Shown here: piece by piece, positions 1 to 4,193 of the stretch | Numbering within the stretch: the first letter of the stretch is position 1 | Layout of the letters: each line of letters begins with the position of its first letter | DNA from: Desulfobacca acetoxidans | GTDB taxonomy: Bacteria > Desulfobacterota > Desulfobaccia > Desulfobaccales > 0-14-0-80-60-11 | Direction: 5' to 3' | NCBI GenBank assembly: GCA_020723225.1 | Contig: DYJG01000236.1 | Location: forward strand, 1 to 5,114 | DNA length: 5,114 nt | Program-made: the position numbers and the translations under genes | The notes under the pieces: model-generated | Databases searched by the model: none | The model's input: the letters and a program-made list of their open reading frames with translations, nothing else | Told to the model about the DNA's origin: nothing

Positions 1-417
1 GAGAGCACCACCAAGGTCAAGGAACTGGTGGGGGAGATCGCCGCGGCCAGCATGGAGCAGGCCCAGGGAGTGGACCAGATCAACAAGGCGGTGACCGAGA
101 TGAACGGCGTCACCCAGCAGGTGGCGGCCAACGCCGAAGAATCGGCTTCCTCCTCGGAGGAGCTCAACGCCCAGGCGGAACAGATGAAGGGTTACGTGGA
201 GGAATTGACCGCCATCGTCGGGGGCAGCGCCAACGGCCTCGGGAACGGCCACGCCCTGATGCCCCGACTCAACCTGCGAGGGGCCGCGGCCGGTGTGCGC
301 CAGGCGATGCAACGGCCTAAGCGGGACAATAAGCTCCTGGTTCACCACCAGAAAGGCCAAGGGGTGGCCCCGGAACAGGTCATTCCCCTGGACGGCGGGG
401 ATTTTAAGAACTTTTAA
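1..417 (+). CDS. Methyl-accepting chemotaxis protein, C-terminal fragment (5' end outside window)
   Basis: The frame is open from base 1 and ends at TAA 415-417, giving the last 138 residues of a chemoreceptor. Receptors of this family form a long cytoplasmic four-helix bundle that controls the kinase CheA through CheW. What is seen here is the descending C-terminal helix: a heptad-like Ala/Glu/Gln-rich helix over residues 1-75 (numbered from base 1), containing EIAAASMEQAQGVDQIN and TQQVAANAEES. Residues 42-51 (AANAEESASS) fit the adaptation methylation consensus [AST]2-x2-[EQ]2-x2-[AST]2, so E46/E47 are probable CheR/CheB sites. After residue 75 comes a Gly/Ala/Arg-rich flexible linker of about 55 residues. 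The protein ends in DFKNF, matching the x-[HFYW]-x-x-[HFYW] pentapeptide that tethers CheR/CheB. The sensory part, membrane segments and hairpin tip lie upstream of the window. Family assignment is secure; the ligand cannot be told. Confidence 0.94.
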   Translation, partial: ESTTKVKELVGEIAAASMEQAQGVDQINKAVTEMNGVTQQVAANAEESASSSEELNAQAEQMKGYVEELTAIVGGSANGLGNGHALMPRLNLRGAAAGVRQAMQRPKRDNKLLVHHQKGQGVAPEQVIPLDGGDFKNF

Positions 418-444
418 GTCCCTCAAATTGCCAGCGGCAAAAAG

Positions 445-480
445 GAGATTGGCGAAAGGCCCGGCTGAGTAGCCAATCTC
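445..480. repeat. Perfect 9-bp inverted repeat downstream of the MCP gene
   Basis: GAGATTGGC (445-453) is matched by its exact complement GCCAATCTC (472-480) around an 18-nt loop, 27 bp after the MCP stop codon. There is no T-run after it on the plus strand. On the minus strand the stem is followed by CTTTTTG, so as a terminator it would suit leftward transcription better, although no leftward gene is seen here. It could also be a 3' processing or stabilising hairpin of the MCP transcript. Confidence 0.5.
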
Positions 481-497
481 ACCATTTCCTGGAAGAG

Positions 498-755
498 ATG
501 GCTTTGCCGAAAAAATCGATATCGATACTTAAGCAGCCTTTTAAGAAAGGATCCCCCTGGCGTCTGGGGCCCGAAGGGAGGACAGGAGAAAGGATATTGG
601 CCCAAGACCAGAAAAGCAGCCCCTGCCCCAAGCTGATGGTAGTGATGGAGGAGACGGTTGCCATACGCAAGATATTCCGGGATTACCAAAAACGCAAGGG
701 ACTTAAAGGTAAATACAACAACTTGCCCAGGGCTATTTTTTGGCTGAAAAAATAG
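498..755 (+). CDS. Doubtful small ORF, 85 aa, unknown
   Basis: An open frame of 85 codons begins at ATG 498 and ends at TAG 753-755, in the gap between the MCP gene and the MerR-like gene. The purine-rich stretch GGAAGAG directly abuts the ATG, which is too close for a good ribosome binding site. The product is strongly basic (many Lys/Arg, ending in FWLKK), with a Pro/Gly-rich first half and a more protein-like second half from about residue 47 (MVVMEETVAIRKIFRDYQK). A shorter start at the Met codons near 636 or 645 is possible, but neither has a clear ribosome binding site. Its stop codon lies inside a 25-bp palindrome. I recognise no family. It may be a real small gene, a decayed remnant, or chance. 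Confidence 0.28.
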   Translation: MALPKKSISILKQPFKKGSPWRLGPEGRTGERILAQDQKSSPCPKLMVVMEETVAIRKIFRDYQKRKGLKGKYNNLPRAIFWLKK

Positions 756-756
756 C
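732..756. repeat. Perfect 10-bp inverted repeat just upstream of the MerR-like gene
   Basis: GCTATTTTTT (732-741) and AAAAAATAGC (747-756) are exact complements around the 5-nt loop GGCTG. The dyad ends 28 bp before the ATG of the MerR-like gene and 18 bp before its ribosome binding site. Two readings fit: an operator for a dimeric regulator (MerR proteins bind dyads at their own promoters), or an A-stem-T hairpin ending transcription from upstream. No clear -35/-10 pair flanks it, so the role is inferred only. Confidence 0.55.
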
Positions 757-784
757 AGGAAACCTGGAAGAGTGGAGATAAACC

Positions 785-1282
785 ATGAATCTGGACGCCG
801 ATAATTGGCTGACACGGGCCGAACTGGTTCGCCAGAGCACCCTTGGCGACGCTGAGGCGCAGCGGCTGGTCAAAGAGTTCGGGAGGTTTTTGGCCCCCCG
901 GAATTTTGGTGACATCGTTAAGTACCCGGCGCCGGCGGCGGATCTCCTGGTCCGCCTCAGCAGCCTCGGCCGGCAGGGGTGGACCGTTGAGGATCTGGAA
1001 AACCTCTTAATCATGACCCGCCAGGAAATCCGGGAAGGTTGCCAGGCTCACAGATTCGGCCTCTTGGAAGAGCTGCGCGTGGAGACTGTCTCTTTGCTGA
1101 AAAGTATGAAAATCGTTATCAATTTCTGGAGCCAGATGCAAGCAGCATTAATGTCGGTGGCCCAAATCCTGACAAGCATCGACTCCTTGATTGAGAGCAT
1201 GCTCGATCAGGAAAAGGAACTTCACGAGTTGCGGGCCCAGGAAAGCCAGGGAAATATCCCGTCCCAGCCACCGGGCCGGTGA
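785..1282 (+). CDS. MerR-like HTH protein with helical/coiled-coil C-terminal half
   Basis: 165 aa, starting at ATG 785 with GGAG 7 nt upstream (774-777). Residues 9-76 look like a MerR-type winged helix-turn-helix: LTRAELVRQSTLGDAEAQRLV as the first helices, then KYPAPAADLLVRLSSLGRQG and WTVEDLENLL, which follow the usual MerR order of Tyr, a helix, a Gly-containing turn and a final helix. Residues about 92-153 are predominantly helical with repeated Leu/Ile/Met and charged positions (LLEELRVETVSLLKSM, LDQEKELHELRAQE), suggesting a dimerising coiled coil; there are no Cys clusters of metal-sensing MerR proteins. The tail is Pro/Gln/Gly-rich. It lies 67 bp before the 60-aa gene and is co-directional with cheX, so a local regulator or a DNA/protein-binding partner in the cluster is plausible. 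The fold call is by motif reading only. Confidence 0.8.
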   Translation: MNLDADNWLTRAELVRQSTLGDAEAQRLVKEFGRFLAPRNFGDIVKYPAPAADLLVRLSSLGRQGWTVEDLENLLIMTRQEIREGCQAHRFGLLEELRVETVSLLKSMKIVINFWSQMQAALMSVAQILTSIDSLIESMLDQEKELHELRAQESQGNIPSQPPGR

Positions 1283-1300
1283 CCGGTACCGCCGGAGTGC

Positions 1301-1333
1301 GCCAAGGTTATCGAAGGTCGGCCCAACCTTGGC
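1301..1333. repeat. Perfect 9-bp inverted repeat abutting the ribosome binding site of the 60-aa gene
   Basis: GCCAAGGTT (1301-1309) pairs exactly with AACCTTGGC (1325-1333) around a 15-nt loop. The right arm ends one base before the Shine-Dalgarno GAGGAGG (1335-1341). The loop contains a second AAGGT (1314-1318) that could compete with the left arm for the right arm. The position suggests either an operator or an RNA hairpin affecting translation of the next gene. No T-run follows, so it is not a standard terminator. Confidence 0.55.
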
Positions 1334-1334
1334 T

Positions 1335-1341
1335 GAGGAGG
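1335..1341 (+). promoter_or_regulatory. Ribosome binding site that fixes the start of the 60-aa gene
   Basis: GAGGAGG lies 8 nt before ATG 1350, a near-ideal Shine-Dalgarno and spacing. The same frame is open upstream to 1191, but that stretch lies within the end of the MerR-like gene, so ATG 1350 is the supported start. An ATG at 1343 is in another frame and too close to the site. Confidence 0.8.
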
Positions 1342-1349
1342 AATGGACG

Positions 1350-1532
1350 ATGCAAGAGTCAAGCTCATCTAAAGAAACCGATTGGTTGAAAAAGGTGAAT
1401 AATCTACGCATGGCCGTTATCGAGGTAAAGCGGGGAGAATCCGACAAGGAGGCCTGGCTGCGGCATCTGGCCGAGCACCCGCAGGATCGCCATGCGAATG
1501 TCTGGGTCTTTAACCGTCACTGGGCGCCGTAA
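1350..1532 (+). CDS. Small conserved-looking protein of unknown function, 60 aa
   Basis: 60 residues from ATG 1350 to TAA 1530-1532, with an excellent ribosome binding site and only 23 bp before cheX. The first ten residues are Ser/Glu/Lys-rich and probably disordered. Residues 13-42 form a charged, probably helical segment (LKKVNNLRMAVIEVKRGES, then KEAWLRHLAEHP). The end is aromatic (ANVWVFNRHWAP). No signal peptide, membrane segment or Cys motif is seen. The composition and the RGES..EAWLRHLAEHP pattern look like a constrained small protein rather than a chance frame, but I do not recognise a family. Its place between a MerR-like protein and CheX suggests a role in the same signalling pathway, which is inference from context. 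Confidence 0.72.
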   Translation: MQESSSSKETDWLKKVNNLRMAVIEVKRGESDKEAWLRHLAEHPQDRHANVWVFNRHWAP

Positions 1533-1555
1533 CATAGGGAGGAAACCCAGAGAGA

Positions 1556-2026
1556 ATGAAGGTTGAGTTCGTCAACCCTTTTCTCAGCGCCACCTTGCGG
1601 GTGTTAAAGACCATGGCGTCGGTGGAGGCCAGCCCCGGCAAGCCCTTTCTGAAAAAAGAGGGCGGCGCCCATGGGGACGTCTCCGGTATCATCGGCATTA
1701 CCGGGCCGGTCAACGGCTCCATGTCTTTAAGTTTCTCACGGAACTGCATTTTAAAGATCATGGCCGGCATGCTTGGCGAGGAAATGGAGCAAGAGGCGGA
1801 GATCACCAAGGACGTCAAGGATGCAGTGGGAGAACTGACCAACATGATCTCCGGAGATGCCCGCAACGAGTTGGGGCAGCAAGGCTACCTGTTTCAGATC
1901 GCCCTTCCAACCGTCATTACCGGCCTGAATCACGAAATCCAACACAAATGCAAAGCTCCGACCATTGCCATCCCCTTTGACACCGACGCCGGACCATTTG
2001 TGGTGGAAGTCTGCTTTGAAAATTGA
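1556..2026 (+). CDS. cheX: Chemotaxis phosphatase CheX
   Basis: 156 aa, close to the usual length of CheX. CheX removes the phosphoryl group from CheY-P in the cytoplasm and so resets the motor signal; it belongs to the CheC/FliY/CheX family and normally acts as a dimer. The family signature is clear: DVSGIIGITGPVNGSMSLSF (41-60) forms the central strands, and GELTNMISGDARNEL (92-106) carries the catalytic E93-x-x-N96 pair on the long helix. There is one ExxN motif, as in CheX, not two as in most CheC. The C-terminal part (IAIPFDTDAGPFVVEVCFE) matches the last strands. An AGGGAGG at 1536-1542 lies 13 nt before ATG 1556, a little far, with a purine-rich AGAGAGA directly before the start. The next gene, a single receiver domain, begins 33 bp later and is its probable substrate. 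Confidence 0.92.
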   Translation: MKVEFVNPFLSATLRVLKTMASVEASPGKPFLKKEGGAHGDVSGIIGITGPVNGSMSLSFSRNCILKIMAGMLGEEMEQEAEITKDVKDAVGELTNMISGDARNELGQQGYLFQIALPTVITGLNHEIQHKCKAPTIAIPFDTDAGPFVVEVCFEN

Positions 2027-2059
2027 CCCCGAATCAGCGGGGAAGCCTGGTGATCTCCC

Positions 2060-2476
2060 ATGGAAATGACTTTATCTCCTTCTATTCAAGAGCTGTTGCG
2101 GGGCCTGAATATCTTGGTGGTGTATGATGCCGCCCTTATCCGCATTTTGCTAAAGGAGACACTCGTCTTCCTTGGCGCCGATGCTCAGATTGACGAGGCA
2201 GCGAATGGTCTACAAGCCTGGAATCTGTTACAGGAAACCTCATATGGATTGGTCATTGCCGATATCATGATGCCCCATATGGACGGTCTGAAATTACAAA
2301 GGCGAGTTCGCCGTTCCCATCAACATCGAGAAATCCCGTTCCTGCTAATTTCCGGAGAAGCCTTTGATAAAACTATAAAGTCAGCTCTCCAATCGCAACG
2401 AGATTATTTTCTAAATAAGCCTTTTAGCATCGAAGTCTTAAAAAGAACCCTCTGGGAAATTCTAAGGCAAGTCTGA
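2060..2476 (+). CDS. Single-domain response regulator (CheY-like receiver) with Tyr at one acidic-pocket position
   Basis: 138 aa; after a 16-residue lead the whole protein is one receiver domain (about 17-135) with no output domain, so it should act by protein contact as CheY does. Seen: strand ILVVYDAALIR (18-28); the phosphoacceptor D68 in VIADIMMPHMDG; the Thr/Ser switch position S98 in FLLISGE; and K120 in DYFLNKPF. The usual DD pair that binds Mg2+ reads Y22-D23: D23 (the CheY D13 equivalent) is kept, the partner acid (CheY D12 equivalent) is replaced by Tyr, codon TAT at 2123-2125. Phosphorylation may be weakened or altered. ATG 2060 is preceded by GGTGAT at 2049-2054; ATG 2066 is a possible alternative. 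It follows cheX by 33 bp and is the likely partner of that phosphatase. It looks more AT-rich than the upstream genes. Confidence 0.93.
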   Translation: MEMTLSPSIQELLRGLNILVVYDAALIRILLKETLVFLGADAQIDEAANGLQAWNLLQETSYGLVIADIMMPHMDGLKLQRRVRRSHQHREIPFLLISGEAFDKTIKSALQSQRDYFLNKPFSIEVLKRTLWEILRQV

Positions 2477-2490
2477 GGTCAACGGATAGA

Positions 2491-2528
2491 ATCCTTGCTT
2501 ACTTAAGGATGGCCTTTTGATTAAGTAA
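2491..2528 (+). terminator. Possible weak terminator / 3' hairpins after the response regulator gene
   Basis: Two overlapping pairings begin 14 nt after the stop codon: ATCCTT (2491-2496) with AAGGAT (2505-2510) around 8 nt, and TTACTTAA (2499-2506) with TTAAGTAA (2521-2528) around 14 nt. They exclude each other. A wider 7-bp pair, CAACGGA (2480-2486) with TCCGTTG (2556-2562), encloses both. The stems are AT-rich and followed by no long T-run, so this is at best a weak intrinsic terminator. Confidence 0.35.
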
Positions 2529-2568
2529 ACCCTCACCCATCCATCCAGTCTCAACTCCGTTGGCGTTG

Positions 2569-2592
2569 ATAAATATTTCCTATAGTATTTAT
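2569..2592. repeat. AT-rich 7-bp inverted repeat followed by a T7 run
   Basis: ATAAATA (2569-2575) is complementary to TATTTAT (2586-2592) with a 10-nt loop. A run of seven T (2600-2606) begins 7 nt further on. The stem is all A-T, so terminator strength for rightward transcription would be low. The same stretch has promoter-like TTGGCG and TATAGT, but their spacing is about 15 bp and no gene follows. Confidence 0.35.
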
Positions 2593-2704
2593 GGAGAGAT
2601 TTTTTTGAAGACTGAAAAAGCGTCTATCTGCAAACGACTTTGGCACAATTATGTTCCGTAGCTGCAGGCTCGCTTTCTGGTCAGGACCTTATTTTATTGA
2701 TAAG

Positions 2705-2730
2705 CGCCGTTAAGGAAACCCTTAGCGGCG
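2705..2730. repeat. Strong hairpin: 11-bp stem, 4-nt loop
   Basis: CGCCGTTAAGG (2705-2715) and CCTTAGCGGCG (2720-2730) pair along all 11 positions, ten Watson-Crick and one G-U, around the loop AAAC. This is the most stable structure I can see in the window. It lies between convergent genes, about 230 bp past the response regulator and about 170 bp past the last leftward gene. Neither strand has a proper T-run after the stem, so it may be a bidirectional transcription barrier, a protein-binding dyad or an element-end structure. Confidence 0.6.
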
Positions 2731-2901
2731 GCTCCATTACTGCTTTCCTGGCAATAGAATCGCGGGGTGGACGGCGGGAGATGGGCAGTGTGGATATACC
2801 AAAAAGGTGAACGAATCACAAATTTTTATTCTTCCAGATTCTCCGAAAATACTATAATCGGCAAGAACTTTTTGAATCTATTACGTTATTGAGCTTCTAT
2901 T

Positions 2902-3192
2902 TTATTCTTCCTCACCCATGAGAGGACCAACTAGGTCCAAGTCTACGGCCACTGGGAAAATGTGCCGGGCAAACTCGGGGTGTGCTTCCACTATTCTTTG
3001 GACGTCCTCCCGGTTGGTAATCAGAAATCCGCCATCAAAAAAATGACCCAGGCCCACTGGGAGGCGAGGAAACCTTGGGCAGACGTAGATTTTGAAACCC
3101 AAGAGGGGGTTGATTTTTCCTTGGCGTGCCCGCCATTTGCGTTTGTACTCCCGCTGAAATTTCCGTCGGCGTTCCACATCTGCATAAGGCAT
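2902..3192 (-). CDS. Accessory protein of unknown function, 96 aa, basic N-terminus and acidic C-terminus
   Basis: 96 aa from ATG 3192 with GGAGGGG 6 nt upstream, ending at TAA 2904-2902. Residues 1-27 are a very basic helix (VERRRKFQREYKRKWRARQGK) of the type that opens many phage and plasmid proteins, including small DNA-binding ones. Residues 30-80 appear globular, with GLGHFFDGGFLITNREDVQRI followed by EAHPEFARHIFP, a pattern reminiscent of short phage hypotheticals in which a strand pair precedes a helix and an F-hydrophobic end. The C-terminus is acidic (PLMGEEE). One Cys only; no membrane segment. It is the last gene of the leftward cluster. A DNA- or nucleoprotein-binding role is a guess from charge; the family is not recognised. 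Confidence 0.78.
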   Translation of the reverse strand: MPYADVERRRKFQREYKRKWRARQGKINPLLGFKIYVCPRFPRLPVGLGHFFDGGFLITNREDVQRIVEAHPEFARHIFPVAVDLDLVGPLMGEEE

Positions 3193-3198
3193 ATGGTA

Positions 3199-3205
3199 CC
3201 CCTCC
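3199..3205 (-). promoter_or_regulatory. Ribosome binding site of the 96-aa gene, overlapping the stop codon of a 33-aa ORF
   Basis: On the minus strand the sequence reads TAGGAGGGG: the TAG stop of the small ORF shares its final G with GGAGGGG, which lies 6 nt before ATG 3192. It fixes the start of the 96-aa gene and would allow translational coupling if the small ORF is translated. Confidence 0.75.
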
Positions 3206-3306
3206 TAGTGGCCCCTGGCCCCTTGCTCAGGCCCAGGCCTCACTTGCATCACTTTTGGAATCAGAAAACGTTGCGTCTTTCCCATGGCATTGTTTTCCCT
3301 TGCCAT
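3205..3306 (-). CDS. Possible micro-ORF, 33 aa (26 aa from internal Met)
   Basis: In the 126-bp gap between the 167-aa and 96-aa genes an ATG at 3306 opens 33 codons to TAG 3207-3205. A second in-frame ATG at 3285 would give 26 residues (MGKTQRFLIPKVMQVRPGPE...) and has AAGGG about 11 nt upstream; the first ATG has no ribosome binding site. The peptide is basic with a Gly/Pro/Arg-rich end. In favour: the frame fills nearly all the gap and its stop overlaps the next ribosome binding site, as in coupled operons. Against: very short length, poor initiation signal, and low-complexity G/C-rich tail. No family recognised. Confidence 0.33.
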   Translation of the reverse strand: MARENNAMGKTQRFLIPKVMQVRPGPEQGARGH

Positions 3307-3318
3307 GGCCGGGATCGA

Positions 3319-3822
3319 CTAAATTTGGGCCACATCCTGGGCCTGAGAATGGACGATTCTCCCCGTTTCGTCCCTTACTAAACCAGCCTTTTCCCTTCCC
3401 TGGGCCAATGCCTCCTTATGGGCCTCAGAAAGTTGCCACCGCTTCCGGGCTCCTACTTCCCGGGCCACCTGCTCGAAAAGCTCGGGCGGGAAGTAGAGCA
3501 CCGCTTCGTAGCCGCCGAACCCATCATCTAGGCGCACCCCCGGAATATCCTTGAATCGCTCTGCCAGTTTACGGCCGGTTATGCGCTGCTTGGGAGTATA
3601 GAATTGCAGGATAATCGCGGGCTTGTCTTGGTAAAGGCCGATAAAGCCGCCGCATGAAGTTGGCACTAATTCATACCAGCCTTCAAAGCCGTTGCGGTTC
3701 TCCGGCTTTTCATGCTGCCAGCTTTCCTCCATCTTGACCTTCCAGCGTTTGCCGAAAGCCTTCTTCAAGCTGAAGGGATGGAGGAATTGATCGTGAATGG
3801 GGGCAACCTGGTCCTTGCTCAT
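3319..3822 (-). CDS. Accessory-element protein of unknown function, 167 aa
   Basis: 167 aa starting at ATG 3822, whose A is the last base of the TAA stop of the preceding gene (TAATG); GGAG lies about 7 nt upstream. The stop is TAG at 3321-3319. The composition is that of a soluble protein. Residues 1-40 are basic and aromatic; 46-75 look like strands (GFEGWYELVPTS, GGFIGLY, AIILQFYTP); 80-125 contain RKLAERFKDIPGVRLDDGFGG and a short strand-helix ending in FPPELFEQVAREVG; 128-147 are a basic helix (RWQLSEAHKEALAQGREKAG) faintly like the repeated helices of NUMOD3-type nuclease tails, though present only once here. No catalytic motif or Zn-binding set is evident. Coupling to the upstream primase-type genes suggests a replication or accessory role in the same element; the function is unknown to me. 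Confidence 0.82.
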   Translation of the reverse strand: MSKDQVAPIHDQFLHPFSLKKAFGKRWKVKMEESWQHEKPENRNGFEGWYELVPTSCGGFIGLYQDKPAIILQFYTPKQRITGRKLAERFKDIPGVRLDDGFGGYEAVLYFPPELFEQVAREVGARKRWQLSEAHKEALAQGREKAGLVRDETGRIVHSQAQDVAQI

Positions 3823-4193
3823 TATCCATCTCCTTTAAATCCGGCTTTACACTCCATCAGGGCGTCACAGGCCATGGCCACGCCGTATCTACCCCGATCC
3901 CGCTTCCGGCAATGGCCCCAGGCCTGGGTAGGATTCGGGGAATTGGTGGCGGGCCGGAAATGGCCACATTCATAACAGGTGAGGATGCGCTCCTTAGCCT
4001 CTGACTTCGGGGATAGATAGATTATCGCCTCCTCTTTATATTCCTTCACCAATGCCAATAATGGCCGTACCTGACCAGCGTCGGGTTTGCCAGGGCCGTC
4101 ATATTTGGCTTTGATGGTTCCTCCGGCCACCATGAACCGATAGCCCATGCTGGCCAGCCTCCGCACCGCCTCAATGCCTGGTTTCGGTTCCAT
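3822..4193 (-). CDS. TubC_N-like domain fused to a Cys-rich zinc-finger-like segment, 123 aa
   Basis: 123 aa; ATG 4193 overlaps the stop of the DUF3987-like gene (TAATG), with GGAGGT about 9 nt upstream. Residues about 6-60 (GIEAVRRLASMGYRF, a turn with GGTIKAKYDG, then VRPLLALVKEYKEEAIIYL) follow the helix-strand-strand-helix plan of TubC N-terminal docking-like domains, which in phages and integrative elements often sit beside DUF3987 genes. Residues 73-115 hold C73-x2-C76-x-H78, C95, C109 and C115 in CYECGHFR, GHCRKR, AMACDA and MECKAG, a probable zinc-binding unit resembling short Cys-rich modules in such cassettes. I infer a protein- or nucleic-acid-binding partner of the primase/helicase. 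Both domain calls come from pattern reading; the Cys/His set is seen directly. Confidence 0.85.
   Translation of the reverse strand: MEPKPGIEAVRRLASMGYRFMVAGGTIKAKYDGPGKPDAGQVRPLLALVKEYKEEAIIYLSPKSEAKERILTCYECGHFRPATNSPNPTQAWGHCRKRDRGRYGVAMACDALMECKAGFKGDG

Larger units (their letters stand above)
2477..2901. other. Gene-free convergent intergenic region, partly AT-rich
   Basis: 425 bp between the rightward response regulator and the leftward accessory genes. I see no ORF with protein-like composition and a ribosome binding site on either strand. Two 60-base lines counted by eye are low in GC: 2581-2640 has 19 G/C and 2821-2880 has 17 G/C. It holds several inverted repeats listed separately (2491-2528, 2569-2592, 2705-2730) and a weak 6-bp one, AGATTC 2836-2841 with GAATCT 2874-2879, just past the end of the last leftward gene. 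No tRNA, integrase or recognisable att core is present. As the meeting point of two opposed transcription units it should contain terminators; it may also mark the boundary of an inserted element. Confidence 0.6.

Noticed and set aside
423..815. 130-codon minus-strand open frame across the MCP to MerR-like gap
   Set aside because: No convincing ribosome binding site, it overlaps the start of the MerR-like gene and runs through two inverted repeats; the product is rich in Phe/Pro/Leu with no recognisable pattern. It looks like a chance frame.
1191..1349. Upstream extension of the 60-aa gene in the same frame
   Set aside because: It overlaps the real end of the MerR-like gene in another frame and has Arg/Pro-rich chance composition; the strong ribosome binding site at 1335-1341 supports ATG 1350.
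1510..1866. Minus-strand open frame opposite cheX
   Set aside because: Antisense shadow of an unmistakable CheX gene.
2641..2657. TGGCAC resembling the -24 box of a sigma-54 promoter
   Set aside because: No GC at the required -12 position and no gene downstream.
2650..2712. 20-codon plus-strand ORF ending inside the strong hairpin
   Set aside because: No ribosome binding site, very short, nothing protein-like about the sequence.
2962..3554. Plus-strand open frames of 139 and 142 codons opposite the leftward accessory genes
   Set aside because: Pro/His-rich antisense shadows of genes that have good ribosome binding sites and coupled starts on the minus strand.
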